DNA of 64,000 nt from Elymus sibiricus (GCA_039707655.1 CM077665.1:288614205-288678204); one strand, 5' to 3'; positions 44,990 through 57,095 are shown, numbered from the stretch's first letter. Numbers and translations are program-made. The notes: generated by a model not told the origin, from the sequence alone.

Positions 44990-46249
44990 GATCTAGAACA
45001 TAAATTTTGCAAAAACAACTTAGACAATTGTTCAAGATAATGAGTTTAGTTAATCATATTACTTTAAAAAACTCCCACTCAAATTGACATCCCTCCGGTT
45101 ATTCGAGTGTCACATGATCCAAATCCACCAACTCAAGTCCGATCATCACGTGAGTTGAGGTGGTTTCAATGGTGAACATCTTCATGTTGATCATATCTAC
45201 TATATGACTCATGTTTGACCTTTCGGTCTCTTGTGTTCCGAGGCCATGTCTGTACATGCTAGGCTCGTCAAGTTTAACCCGAGTGTTCCGCATGTGCAAC
45301 ACTGGCTTGCACCCGTTGTATGCGAATGTAGAGTCTATCACACCCGATCATCACGTGGTGTCTCGATACGACGAACTTTCGCAACGGTGCACACTCGGGG
45401 AGAACTCAATTTATCTTGAAATTTAAGTGAGGGATCACCTTATAATGCTACCGTCGTCCTAAGCAAAATAAGATGCATAAAAGGATTAACATCACATGCA
45501 AATCATAAGTGACATGATATGGCCATGAACTTGTGCTTTTGATCTCCATCTCGAAAGCACCGGCATGATCTCCATCGTCACCGGCATAACACCATGATCT
45601 CCATCATCTTGATCTCCATCAATGTGTCGCCATGAAGTTGTTGCGCCGACTGTTGCTTCCACGACTATTGCTAACTCATAGTGATGAAGTAAAGCAAAAA
45701 CGGCGAAAATAATTAAAGACAACCCTATGGCTCCTGCCGGTTGCCGTACTCATCGACATGCAAGTCGTGATATTCTATACAATACATGATCATCTCATAC
45801 ATCACATATATCTCATCATGTAATTGGCCATATAACATCACAACATACCCTACAAAAACAAGTTAGACGTCCTCTAATTGTTGTTGCAAGTTTTACGTGG
45901 CTGCTATGGGTATCTAGCAAGAGCAATTCTTACCTACGCAAAAACCACAACGGTGATACAAAAATTTCTATTCAACCTTCTCAAGGACCGCCTTTGTCAA
46001 ATCCGATCCGACTAAAGTGGGAGAAACAGGCACCCGCCAGCCATCTTTATGCAACGAAGTTACATGTGAGTTGATGGAACCGGTCTCTCGTAAGCGTACG
46101 AGTAATGTTGGTCCGGGCCGCTTCATCCCACAATACCGCCGAAACAAGAAAAGACCAAGGGAGGAAGCAATCTGAATATCAACGCCCACAAACTCCTTTG
46201 TGTTCTACTCGAGATCTCATCTACACATAGACCTAGCTCATGATGCCAC
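44990..46249 (-). other. Copia 5' leader and primer-binding site
   Basis: Leader of 1.2 kb between LTR and ATG. Next to the LTR (46233-46249) the minus strand reads GTGGCATCATGAGC, related to but not identical with the tRNA-Met site TGGTATCAGAGC found in the gypsy element. The leader has tracts of repeated CATGATCTCCATC (45555-45625) and no credible gene. Confidence 0.7.
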
Positions 46250-48044
46250 TGTTGGGGAACGTTGCATGGGAAACAAAATTTTTCCTACGCACACGCAAGA
46301 TCTATCCATGGTGATGAGCATCTACGAGAGGGAGAGTGGATCTACATATCCTTGTAGATCGCTAAGCGCGAAGCATTAAGAAACGTGGTTGATGTAGTCA
46401 AACGTCTTCGTGATCCAAATCGCCGAGCGTCCCGCGATCCAATCACGATCTAGTACCGAACGGACGGCACCTCCGTGTTCAGCACACGTACAGCTCAATG
46501 ACGATCTCCGCCTTCTTGATCCAGCAAGAGGGAGCGGAGAGGTAGATCAGTTCTCCGGCAGCGCAATGGCACGGCGGCGATGGTGGTGGAACTATTCCGA
46601 CAGGGCTTCTCCTAAGCACCGCCGAAATTAGACTAGAGGAGAAAACGATCTAGAGGAAGTAGAGGGAGCACGTGGCAATTAGGGTTGGCTCTCCCCTCTA
46701 AATCCTCTAGTATATATAGGAATGAGGGAGGGGAGGAGGCAGCCTCAAACCCTCAAGGGTTCGGCCGAAATAGGAGGTGGAGGAGTCCTACTCCAATCCT
46801 ACTAGGAGTAGGATTCCTCCTCTCCACTTGGAAACCCTTTCCACCTTTCCACCTTTGGGTTTTTCCCACCCCTAGCCGCATGGGACTTAGTGGGGGGTTC
46901 GGCCAGCCCACTAGGGGCTGGTTTGACTCCTCCCACAGCCCATGAGGTCCTTTGGGTCGAGACACCCCTCCCGATAACCCCCGGTACCCTCCCGGCACTC
47001 CCGGTACACTACCGAAGTACCCGAAACATTTCCGGTGACCAAAATAGGACTTCCTATATATCAATCTTTACCTCCGGACCATTCCGGAGCTCCTAGTGAC
47101 GTCCAGGATCTCATCCGGGACTCCCAACAACCTTCGGTCACCACCATACATAACTCTACTATACCGAAACGTCACCGAACCTTAAGCGTGCAGACCCTGC
47201 GGGTTCGAGAACTATGTAGACATGACCGAGACACCTCTACGGTCAATAACCAATAGCGGGACCTGGATGCCCATATTGGTTCCTACATATTCTACGAAGA
47301 TCTTTATCGGTTGAACCTCTATGTCAAGGATTCAGTTAATCCCGTATGCTGTTCCCTTTGTTCTTCGGTATGTTACTTGCCCGAGATTCGATCGTCGGTA
47401 TCTCCATACCTAGTTCAATCTTGTTTCTGGCAAGTCTCTTTACTCGTTCCGTAATACAAGATCCTGTGGCTAACACATTAGTCACATTGCTTGCAAGGCT
47501 TGTTGTGATGTTGTATTACCGAGTGGGCCCTGAGATACCTCTCCGTCACACGGAGTAACAAATCCTGGTCTTGATCCATGCCAGCTCAACAGACACCTTC
47601 AGAGTTACCTGTAGAGCATCTTTATAGTCACCCAGTTACGTTGTGACATTTGATACACACAAGGTACTCCTCCGGTGTCAGTGAGTTGCATGATCTCATG
47701 GTCATCGGAACAGATACTTGACATGCAGAAAACAATAGCAATAAACTAACACGATCATATGCTACATTCATATTTTGGGTCTTGTCCATCACATCATTCT
47801 CCTAATGATGTGATCCTGTTATCAAATGACATGACATGTCTATGGCTAGGAAACCTTGACCATCTTTGATCAACAAGCTAGTCTACTAGAGGCATACTAG
47901 GGACACAGTGTTGTCTATGTATCCACACATGTATCGGTGTTTCCAATCAATACAATTATAGCATGGATAATAAACGATTATCATTGAACGAGGAAATATA
48001 ATAATAACTACTTTTATTATTGCCTCTAGGGCATATTTCCAACA
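46250..48044 (-). repeat. Copia 5' LTR (1795 bp)
   Basis: Same termini as the 3' LTR (TGTTGGGGAACGTTGCATGG at 46250 and GGCATATTTCCAACA ending 48044), followed by the ACTTC duplication. Confidence 0.92.
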
Positions 48045-50894
48045 ACTTCTTGTCCTTCTTCAAGAGCTAAGTCATGGGTCGGGCAATGCTCGAAAATCCT
48101 TCGACGAACTTGCGGTAATATCCTGCGATTCCGAGGAAGCTCCTGACTTCCTTCACATTTGTTGGGGATTGCCATTCAGTCACGGCTTCAATCTTGGCAG
48201 GATCCACTGACAATCCTTCTGCAGTCAATACATGACCCAAGAATCCAACTTCGTGCAGCCAGAATGCACACTTGCTGAATTTGGCATAAAGCTGGTGCTC
48301 TCGAAGCTTGTCTAGGACTAATCTCAAGTGTTGCTCATTCTCTTCTTCAGACTTGGAGAAGACGAGTATGTCATCAATGAAGACGACAACAAACTTGTCC
48401 AAGTATTCCATGAAGACCTTGTTCATGAGGTACATGATGTAGGCAGGGGCATTGGTCAACCCAAATGACATGACCGTATATTCATACAGGCCATACCGGG
48501 TTACAAACGTCGTCTTCGGGAATTCTTGGGGCCTGATCTTCAACTGGTAGTACCCAGACCTGAGATCGATCTTGGAAAACACCTTAGCTCCATTCAGCTG
48601 ATCGAACAGGTCTTCAATCTTGGGGAGTGGGTACTTGTTCTTTATTGTGACCTCATTGAGAGAACGGTAATCGACACAGAGTCGGATAGTCCCGTCCCTC
48701 TTTGACACAAATAGAACAGGTGATCCCCAAGGAGAGGCACTAGGGCGAATGAATCCTTTCCTGAGCTGCTCTGCCAGTTGCTTCTTTAGTTTAGCCAACT
48801 CTTCGGATCCCATTCTATTGGGCTTCTTATAGATGGGTCCTGCTCCGGGCATTAGCTCAATGATGAACTCAATGTCACGGTCAGGAGGCATTCCGGGCAG
48901 CTCATCAGGAAATACATCTGGGTATTCACATACTACTGGCACTTGATCCAACTCAATTCCCGACAGACAATTAACCTTAGGGGCTTGAGTGGAGGCATAG
49001 CTGGGGACATACTTGACTTCCACTCCTTGGCTATTGGTTATGGTGATGGTCCTCTTTGCACAATCCAAGTAGCCTTGGTTCTTGATTAGCCAGTCCATGC
49101 CTAGAATCATATCCAAGCCTTCCGACTTCAGGACGATATGGTCTGCTAGGAATTCTACCCCGTTGATGTTAATCTCAACTCCTTTACAACCTATCCCAGA
49201 CTTCATAACTGATCCCGGGGTTTGTATCAACATACGACTACCCAGGGGTGTAGGCTTCATGCCACTCTCTAGTGCAAACTTTTGAGTGACAAAAGAATGC
49301 GAAGCTCCACAATCAAATAGTACTGTTGCTGGGGTTGAGTTAATGAGGAACGTACCCAGTATGACGTCCGGGTCTTCCTGGGCTTCCTCAGCGGTGACGT
49401 GATTCACACGACCCTTGCCATTGTTGGGCTGGTTGTGGGGGGCTGGGTTCCTTGGTGGCGCTCCACGGCCTTGACCTTGGTTGGGCGCATTGGGGCACGG
49501 TGCATCTGGCTTCTTGTTGGGACATAGCCTAGAGATGTGTCCAGGCTGACCACATCCAAAGCAAGTGACTTGTCCAGGGTTGTTGTAGTTCCCACCGCCG
49601 TTGTTGTTATTGGGGTTGTTGTAAGCTGGCCTGGGATTAGCGTATTGCTGAGGCTGGTAGCTCGGACGAGGTGCAGGAGGTCTAGCCTGCTGTGGCTGAT
49701 AGGTTGGCTTGGCTGGGGCTGGCTGCCAGGGGCGAGGCTTCTGGTTGCTGGAACTACCCTTGCTGATCATCTTGCGCTTGCGAGTGTCGTCTATGGCACG
49801 ACGCTTGTCTTCCAGCATGAGAGCCTTGTTCACCAGGTCGAAGAAGGTCCGACAGTCGCAGACTATGAGCTGATATTGCAAGGGTCTGCTGAAGTCCTTC
49901 CATGAAGCGTTCCATCTTGGCAGCCTCCGTGTTGACATCTTTAGGTGCATACCTTGACAGCAGGTTGAACTTCTGCATGTACTCCTTGACAGAGCCACTT
50001 CCTTGCTTCAGCGCTCGGAATTCTCGATTCTTGATAGCCATGATCCCAGAAGGAATGTGGGCGGTGCGAAATCCTTCCTTGAAGTTATCCCAGGTGATCA
50101 CTCGATCGCCTTGCATGACCTTGAATCCATCCCACCAAGCTCTGGCGGTACCTCCGAGGCAGTGAGAGGAATAAAGCACCTTCTCACGATCCTCATTGCA
50201 ATTGACCAGTGCAAGGAGGTCCTCGATGGTGCGGATCCAGTCATCGGCATCCAGGGGTTCAGCAGTCTCGGTGAAGGTTGGGGGCGAATTCCTCATGAAC
50301 TCAGACAGAGTGGGGCGGCCATTGCCGTTCCTGCCTTGCTGCTGGTTGTTCACAAGGACTTGGGCTATCTGCTGGATGACAGCAGTGTTGGCTTGGCGTT
50401 CCTCACGGAGAACTTGGAGAAACTGAGCTATGCTCATGTTCTCGGGTGGAGGTGGTGGCGGGGGAATGTCGCCTTGTGGCTGCTCCTGGTGTCCTCCAGC
50501 CTGAGCAGTCCCACCAGCTCCCTATTGCTGGCTGGAGTTGCCGGCTTCAGGGTTGGTGAAGAAGCTGTTGCGGGTTGCAGTCACCATCCTGTTTGGAGCA
50601 GCCAAGTCAAATAACTGGGATAGTCGAGAGGGAAAGCAATAATGGAGAAAGCGCGCCTAAGGGGGTTGGTATATTGCAAGTGTGGTAAAACGAAGGTCGA
50701 AAGACCAATACATATATTAAGACAAGATAGACAATGGAGTCGCTTGCACGTTGCCTAAGGCAAAAGCGCGACTTGCATCGGAACACAAACAACAAAAGCA
50801 AACAACAAGCACACATGGTTTCATATGAACCATTACACGGACTCGACTTCGCATGAGGGGTACATGACTGATCCTACGCTAGGGGTTCTCGGAC

Positions 50895-51665
50895 TCAAGT
50901 GGTGGAGTGCTCGGTCTCGTAGCCACGCTCCTCTGGGTCTTCCTCCTGTTCATCATCCGAACGGGCATCGTTTCCGGTCGAAGGGGTCGGAGAACGAGGA
51001 GGTCCATCCTGACGACGCTTCGTCGGTGGGTCAGTGAAGAGCTCACGGTACTCCTTCGCACTCATGTGACGACGACGTGTGGGTGCATCTCTAGCTGGGG
51101 GTACTCCTCCTCGGTATGTGACAGCTGGTCGTCCTTCAGGGACTCCATCCTTCTTGATCCTGTCTGGCTTCGTCTTGGCTTGACGAAGTAGCTCTCGGGT
51201 GTGATGAAGTTCCTCACGGAGCTTCATGGACTCCTTAATTAGGTGGTGAGCCAGACTGTTGGCGGAGAGGCTGAAGTAGGTCTGGAATCTGAGTGGTGTC
51301 CCATCCTCCTTGGATGGAACCAACGTCCAACTCTCGCCAATATAAACCCTCCTGAAGGGTAGACAACGAGTAGCTGGTTTGTCATCCATCTCTGGGATGA
51401 TTCCTCGAAGGTGGATGAGTGCCTTCCGTGCAGCTGTCTCGACTGCGAGTGCCAGGGTCTCCATCTGTGGTCCTTCAAAGAACCAACTAGTTAGGGAGTC
51501 GTTTGCCTTCACGACCACATCAACGTGGTACTCCTTCGTGACGGCATTGACCCAGTGCTCGTGATAGAGGAAAACGGGTGGTCGGCGATACTGGCACTTC
51601 TCCAGGCAATCCTCAAGGAGTAGGGGAAAGCCGGATGCTCGGAGGGCTTCGGGTACGACGGCCAT
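50895..51665 (-). CDS. Extra ORF upstream of gag in the gypsy element
   Basis: An intact 256-residue frame from ATG 51665 to the stop at 50895. It lies on the element sense strand between the primer-binding site and gag. The N-terminal two thirds look folded (LLEDCLEKCQYRRPPVFLYH, YHVDVVVKANDSLTSWFFEG, ALAVETAARKALIHLRGIIP, RFQTYFSLSANSLAHHL). A helical stretch follows (ESMKLREELHHTRELLRQAK). The C-terminus is basic then acidic and low-complexity (PPTKRRQDGPPRSP, DARSDDEQEEDPEERG). I recognise no family. Chromoviruses usually have no pre-gag ORF, whereas some Tat/Ogre elements do. It has no stop or frameshift although gag-pol next to it has several, which hints at recent constraint or chance. 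Confidence 0.75.
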   Translation of the reverse strand: MAVVPEALRASGFPLLLEDCLEKCQYRRPPVFLYHEHWVNAVTKEYHVDVVVKANDSLTSWFFEGPQMETLALAVETAARKALIHLRGIIPEMDDKPATRCLPFRRVYIGESWTLVPSKEDGTPLRFQTYFSLSANSLAHHLIKESMKLREELHHTRELLRQAKTKPDRIKKDGVPEGRPAVTYRGGVPPARDAPTRRRHMSAKEYRELFTDPPTKRRQDGPPRSPTPSTGNDARSDDEQEEDPEERGYETEHSTT

Positions 51666-51842
51666 CTACAAGGTTTGAAGGGAGGAGAGTCAGTAGAGTG
51701 TTGTGTGAAGAATAGAAGAGGTAATAAGTGCAGAAACTCCTAAGTATAGGTGCTAGGTCTAGTTTCAAAAATGGTTTCATCCTAACTAACGTCCATGCTA
51801 ACTAAGGGCTTCCTACAGTCAGGCTAGCTCTGATACCAGCTC
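51666..51842 (-). other. Gypsy leader and tRNA-Met primer-binding site
   Basis: At 51827-51838 the minus strand reads TGGTATCAGAGC, the exact complement of the 3' end of plant initiator tRNA-Met, four bases from the LTR. The rest is a short leader before the pre-gag ORF. Confidence 0.88.
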
Positions 51843-54800
51843 TGTGGGGACCCCGACTCATAAGTCGTGATCACCGAATGCACGTGTACAGTGATCCGAG
51901 AGATCAATGCTCACTGAACACACATAAGCTGAATAACAAGAGTCTTACATCCACATTTAGCATCTTACACAAACAAAGACCATGAAGGTCAAGTCTTACA
52001 TAGAGAGGGCCGCAAGGGCCAAACACTTAAACATAACAAGCAGCGGAAAGTCTTGATCGAAAGCATGAACCCATGCCATCTGCCTTAAACCTACAGGCAT
52101 TCTGACTGGGAAGCATCCTAGTTCGCATGTTCGTCACCAACGAACTCTTCACCATACTCCTGCTCTTCCATGCGAGGCCAATTAAATAACCAGTGGCAAG
52201 CCAATGAGTACTTTGAATGTACTCGCAAGCAACCCAAGTTTTGGAACAAGGTATAACAATGCATGATATAGCACTAAGTAGGTAAGTTTTGCAGAAAGCT
52301 AATTTTAAGTGCAATGATATGATCAAGTAACTTGAGTAAGCATGCATCAGTTATTGACAGGTATTCATGTGCACAAGTCTCAGTTTTCATCATAAGCAGG
52401 GGTTGAACATCTCATGTTCATCATCGTGCCAAGTCATCGGACTTAGCCCAAGTTTCATCCTTGTGTCATCCGCACACACACACATACACCAAGTTTGTGA
52501 AAACATCGAACGTAGTTTAAGAAGGACCTCCAACTGTCCTTGACCATGGACACGGCTATTCGAATAGTTTGACACTCTGCAGAGGTTGCACACTTTACCC
52601 ACAAGACTCGGGAAACTTCCGTGTCAAGCCACGACTCGCGGTATTGTCCATACCCGAGGTAAGTACCCGAACATTGCCTTTCCCCTGACGATACTAAACA
52701 AAGAGTCCACTCGATTGGTACCCAGCCCACATGATGTACATCACAAGTATCATCCATGCAGGTACCAACGGTGTGCCCGGTGCCTGTGAAGACAGCGCAT
52801 GATCGTCCTTACCAGCACGACCCCGTATCGAGAGTGACCACGTCACTCCCGCCAAAGTAATCAACAAAGTAATGCGGGCTCTATGCTAGTACCCATCAAA
52901 GTAATCAACAAAGCCCCGTCCCATAAGGGGTATCATCGTTGTACATGCAAGGTTGGGATGGTCAGCAAATCTTAAATCTCTCCGTTTTCGAAAACACACA
53001 CACACAACCTGCTCCGGTACACCACTTCTTTCTCAAGTGGTTACCTAGCGCAACATCATCTCCCTCGAGCATTAGTGGCACCCGACGGGGTGTTCGAAAA
53101 GTCTTTGAAATCATTTTGTTTCCATCACCATGCATATTCCTGTCCCACTTTGCGTAGCAACTACTAAGCAACCTAACTACTCCCCACCCGCACAACCCTC
53201 ATAAGGAGGTAGGGTCATGCACGATGCAAGTATCAACAAGGAAGTACCGGAGGTATCCCACCGAAGGGGATACCACATCATCATGATCATCATCGGAACA
53301 TAAAGTGCTATATGACATGCACGAAAAGTTTCTTAACATGGTCGAAGGGCTGCTTGCCTGGCTCAACAAAGTCTTCGAGGTCTTCAAAGTCTTCGGGTCC
53401 AACTCCCTCGTCAACAGCGCAATCTATCATCGCGATAAATAACGATAATAATAAGCATCACAACAAAACAGAGCTCAAACTTCACTTCTAAAATGTTACC
53501 CTGCTTTGATAAATACTACAAGCTATTCTAAAAATATGTGTATAAGGTTTTGTGGTGAAAAAGGTTTTCAAAATTATTTTTAACAGTGGCTAAAATATTT
53601 AAAACTAGCATTTAAATAAAATCAGTTCATAAAATATTTTCCAAAATTTATAAAAATGGCACTATTTAATTCTACAGAAAATTCTAAGATTTGTGGAGTA
53701 GGAAATATATCAATAGGACAAATAATTTGTCCTGTGGAATTTTTGGGATTCTGAAAGAAAAGAAAAAGAAAAACGGGTTCGGGCAAATGGGCCAAAAGCG
53801 GCTGGCCGAATCGGCCCAGCCAGCGAAGCCGGCCCGTGCGAGCCTGGCGCGCATGCGTGGCTGATTTAAACCTGACCGGTGGGCCAGCCGGTCAGTGAGA
53901 GAGAGGGAGGCGGGAGACCTGGGGGAGGATGACAAACGGGGCCCGCTTGTCATCACCTTCCCCGGGCCAGAGGAGGTCGAGGGGGCTCACCGGCGGCTAC
54001 AGGGCACGGGGAGGGGAAAGACGATCACCGGCGTGCTTAGGGCCTCGACGCCAGTCAGTTGGTGGACGAGGAGGGGGCCGGGGAGCTCTTGTTCGCCGGC
54101 GGTGAGGATGCAGGGCGGCGGTGCTTCGGGTCGAGCTTGATCCCGTCGCCACGCGCTGCAACAGAGAAGGACAAGAGGGGTAATGGGGTCAGGGAGGTCC
54201 AGAGGTTCCAGATCGAAGGAAAGAGGAGGCTGGGGAAGTCCCTACAGCGCGAACGCCAGCGACCCGAGGCGGCGGCGCTACGGTCGATGTCGAGCGCTCG
54301 AGCACGGGGAGGTCGGGCTGGGCCTTCTGGAGTGCGATTGGAGGGGAGAGGTAGAGTCGAGAGGGGAGAGAGAGGTGCGGGGGCAGCTTAAATAGAGGGG
54401 GCGCGAGTACACCGAGCTCGGGTGCGCCGGCGAGCTCGGGGCCGAGGCCAGAGGCCATGGGGGGAGGAGCTGGTGTGACTGCGGTCCACCTGGGGCTCGT
54501 CCACGATCTGGGGAGGCTATATGGGCGGCGGGGGCATGCGCATGTGCGAGCCCCGCGGTTGGCCGAGCTGGGCGGCGTCGGGCACGCGCGGGGGAGGCCG
54601 CCAGAGAGAGAAGGAGGAGGGGGCCGACAGGGTGGCGGTTTGCGGACGTCGAGGGCATCTCGGGGGACCGCTCCCCGCATCCCTAGGCTGTCAGGAGGCT
54701 CGGGATGGGTGCGGCTACAGTTCGGGAGCACACTGTAGTGCGCTCCAGAGCGTGCAAATGGCCGGCATGCCGTTTCCCGCGCGCTCTGGGGTGCCCCACC

Positions 54801-55969
54801 TTGTCCAGTAGCTCCTGGGGGTTGCTTAGATGCTCCTAGGATGCTCTGGAGCTAGGGTGAGGGGAGGGAGAAGAAAATTGGAGGAGAGAAGCTCCTGTTT
54901 AGGCTGCCCAGAAGGGAGAAGCAGTGGTTTTACCCCCCCATAAAGATTGAGCCTTGGCCAGATAAAGTTACTGGAGGTGCAATGCAATACCAGAAGGATG
55001 TGGTAAAAATTTGAACCCAAGGAGAACAGTATAAGGGGGTCAAACAGAGGTTTTACCATTTTGGCAGAAGGTGTTTGATGGTGATTAGGTCAAGCAAATG
55101 GGCCTTGCTTGTCATAAGACTTTACAGGGTCAAATGGTGGTTAGAATTAGGGTTGATCACCAAGTTTGAGCTTGATTGAAGGAAGTTCTCAATGTAAAGT
55201 TGCTCAAATTTGGCTCTGGGCAGGAATGGTTTTGGAATATTTTGGTGAACCAAATAAAGGGGGATTGAGATGAAACTTTGCAAGATCATCACATATGGCA
55301 TGTGTGCCTTGCTGGAATTTTCCTGGAATTTATTGACAATATTTCTTATAGAAATATTTCAAAAGCTTGATTTATGCAGAAAGGGTTTTGAGGGGTTTTG
55401 CCCATGACTTTGAACATGACCATGTGTTGAAACTCATATATATGGAAAATATATGTCCACTGAGTTTCCCTAAATTTTCTCAAATATTTTTAAAGCATTT
55501 AAATAATTTTTCCCTATGAAAAACCATTTCTGGCTTTAAGAAAAAGCCTTTAAATAAAATAGCAAAATATTTTTTTAAATTAATATTTGGTGGTTTTGGG
55601 AAGTCATATATATAGTAGGTTCCAAATAAAGCCATTGGGGAAAAAGGATCCACCCAATTCGAGGACTTTTAGTACAAACCTCAATTTAGGGGCTTTTGAA
55701 AACCTAATTTGAATAAATCGTTTTTGGCCAAAATAATATTTGTTAAAAATAGTTTTGGGTACTATTCACATGGCATGATCATTGGGCAAGAAGTTTGGAT
55801 CAAGGAAGATGAATATGGAGAGGAGTAGAACCTAAGAGTGCCATACACAAACAACCAAACAAGCAAACAAGCAACGATTCAAACAAGCATATGCACTCAA
55901 GAGTTTTAATTGGTTCCAAATTTTATAAATCCATATTATAGCAAGGTGATACAAACACAGGGTGTGACT
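51843..55969 (-). repeat. Gypsy 5' LTR (about 4127 bp)
   Basis: Begins TGTGGGGACCCCGACTCATA and ends GGTGTGACT, where the partner LTR ends GGTGTGACA, so the terminal base has changed. It lacks the ~140-bp segment noted in the other LTR. It has GC-rich Pro/Arg islands at 53780-54800, also present in the partner and not taken as genes. Confidence 0.9.
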
Positions 55970-55974
55970 ACGAT

Positions 55975-56478
55975 GCCTGGAAGAAACTCCTCGAGAATAA
56001 AAGTGCCTCGGAGGGGAGGCTGAAAGAACTCTCCGAGGCGAGCGACGACATGTGCGCTGAGCTCGATAGGAAGGATGCCTTGATCGATGACCTGGCGAAG
56101 CTGTTGGAGAAGAGCGACGCCTCGGTTGACAGGGCGACCGGCCTCGTGGAGAAACTTATGGAGGAGAACGACGCCTGGAAGAAACTCCTCGAGAAGAAAA
56201 GTGCCTCGGAGGGGAGGCTGAAAGAACTCTCCGAGTAACTTTTGAAAGACTTGGCGAAGCTCTACATCGAGCAGGAGGGGCTGTTGAAGGAACACATGGA
56301 GCGTGTGAAGGAACTTCATGCGTACGCGACGCAGGCCATCGACACTTTTGAGCAAAGAGCCCGCGCCATGGCCGCAATGCGGAAGATGTTGGATGAGAGG
56401 CGACAGGAGATGGAGGTCGTGGAGGTGATGAAGAAGGAGATTGAGGAACTCCGTGACCAGCAATCCATGAAGAATTAG
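55975..56478 (+). pseudogene. Coiled-coil gene, 3' part with 66-residue duplication
   Basis: Directly continues the frame broken at 32860: 168 codons to TAG 56476-56478, giving about 299 residues for the unbroken gene. It completes the first repeat (AWKKLLENKSASEGRLKELS) and then carries the second copy (MCAELDRKDALIDDLAKLLE, EKLMEENDAWKKLLEKK). A TAA at 56236-56238 stops translation after the repeat. The same frame stays open for another 79 codons of helical sequence (LYIEQEGLLKEHMERVKELH, MKKEIEELRDQQSMKN), so the TAA is probably a nonsense mutation. The two 198-bp repeats are very similar, so the duplication is recent or kept similar by conversion. Confidence 0.78.
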
Positions 56479-56844
56479 ATAGCAGCGGGCCAGATTGTTT
56501 TCTTTGTCTTCCTTCTTCAACCTCTTCCTTCTTCTTTTGCCCCTGTGTCTTTGGGGAGATGCCACATGTGGCATTTTTTATTATCATGCATATGTAAGAA
56601 TTTTTTTATCTTTGCCGGTGCTAATTTGTTGTTATATTATTTTGTTCGTTTGTACATGTATATGAGTCGAAAATAGACGAACGTTAAAGTTCTCGGCTAG
56701 GCACGAACAGAACAGTGATCACAAGCAAACTAGTCCCTCCGTCCAAGTGATTAACCACATGATAAAACAGCGGGTAGACGCCATTAATTCAGAAGTTGGG
56801 AGCGCGGCGAGCGGGGGGGGGTGGAGGTCAAAGTATCGCTTCCC
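56479..56844. other. 3' flank of the coiled-coil gene
   Basis: Pyrimidine-rich then AT-rich sequence expected of a 3' untranslated region (TTCCTTCTTCAACCTCTTCC). No other gene is visible; a G9 run lies at 56813-56821. Confidence 0.5.
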
Positions 56845-56988
56845 GATGAGCATGCGCAGTAGACTCTCATGCATCCCGTCAAGCATGCACGGCGGACAGC
56901 TCTCACGCATCCTTTCAAGCCTGCGCGGCGGACAGCTCGCACACGTCTCGTCGAGCCTGCGCGGCGGAAAGCTCACATGCGTTCTATT
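56845..56988 (+). repeat. 36-bp minisatellite, four units (right block)
   Basis: Units start at 56845, 56881, 56917 and 56953, each built around AGCCTGCGCGGCGGACAGCTC, followed by ATCAACCTGCAG. They match the two units at 32035-32106 in sequence, orientation and closing flank. Because 36 is a multiple of three, one frame reads a 12-residue repeat of ARRTA type, but no gene start supports translation. Confidence 0.8.
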
Positions 56989-57027
56989 ATCAACCTGCAG
57001 CTACACGCACGGCTCCCCCATATCAAG

Positions 57028-57095
57028 TACTCCCTCCGTTTCTTTTTAGTTAGCATATATAATTTGGTCAAATTCAAAAAGAAACAGAGGGAGTA
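57028..57095. mobile_element. Short Stowaway-like MITE (64 bp) with TA duplication
   Basis: CTCCCTCCGTTTCTTTTT at 57030 faces AAAAAGAAACAGAGGGAG ending 57093, flanked by TA on both sides (57028-57029, 57094-57095). These are the termini and target site of Stowaway (Tc1/mariner-derived) MITEs. At 64 bp it is shorter than usual, probably an internal deletion derivative. Confidence 0.85.

Larger units (their letters stand above)
39163..48044 (-). mobile_element. Ty1/copia BARE/Angela-like element inserted in the gypsy pol gene, TSD ACTTC
   Basis: Bounded by LTRs at 39163-40955 and 46250-48044 and by the duplication ACTTC (39158-39162 and 48045-48049). The LTR ends (TGTTGGGGAACG in plus orientation, TTTCCAACA at the other side) and the single long gag-pol frame with integrase before reverse transcriptase are those of the BARE/Angela copia lineage. 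It inserted between the reverse transcriptase and RNase H of the gypsy element in the same orientation. It is younger than its host element by position. Confidence 0.95.
37151..50587 (-). pseudogene. gag-pol: Gypsy gag-pol polyprotein with chromodomain, split by a copia insertion
   Basis: Starts at ATG 50587 and ends at TAG 37153-37151. The interval 39163-48044 is a later copia insertion. Visible parts: capsid (DADDWIRTIEDLLALVN, GGTARAWWDGFK); a zinc knuckle [14 protein letters not shown]; a protease site FDCGASHSF; reverse transcriptase ([29 protein letters not shown]); RNase H ([31 protein letters not shown]); integrase with HHCC ([12 protein letters not shown]) and FHPQTGGQTERVNQ; and a final chromodomain (YFKVQWSNHSEAEATWE). 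Lesions: an in-frame TAG near codon 18, a frameshift near 49880, a TAG at 48067, and a TGA near 38016 in the integrase SD-x-GTQF motif. The element could move only if enzymes came from another copy. Confidence 0.9.
32861..55969 (-). mobile_element. Ty3/gypsy chromovirus with very long LTRs, inserted in the coiled-coil gene
   Basis: Bounded by two collinear LTRs (32861-37111 and 51843-55969) and a 5-bp duplication, ATGAT (32856-32860) and ACGAT (55970-55974), differing at one base. Coding order on the minus strand is pre-gag ORF, gag, protease, reverse transcriptase, RNase H, integrase, chromodomain. That order plus the C-terminal chromodomain places it among chromoviruses, probably the Tekay/Del lineage judging by the long LTRs (inference). 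The primer-binding site matches initiator tRNA-Met. The polyprotein is dead, with several stops, a frameshift and a copia element inside it. Confidence 0.92.
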
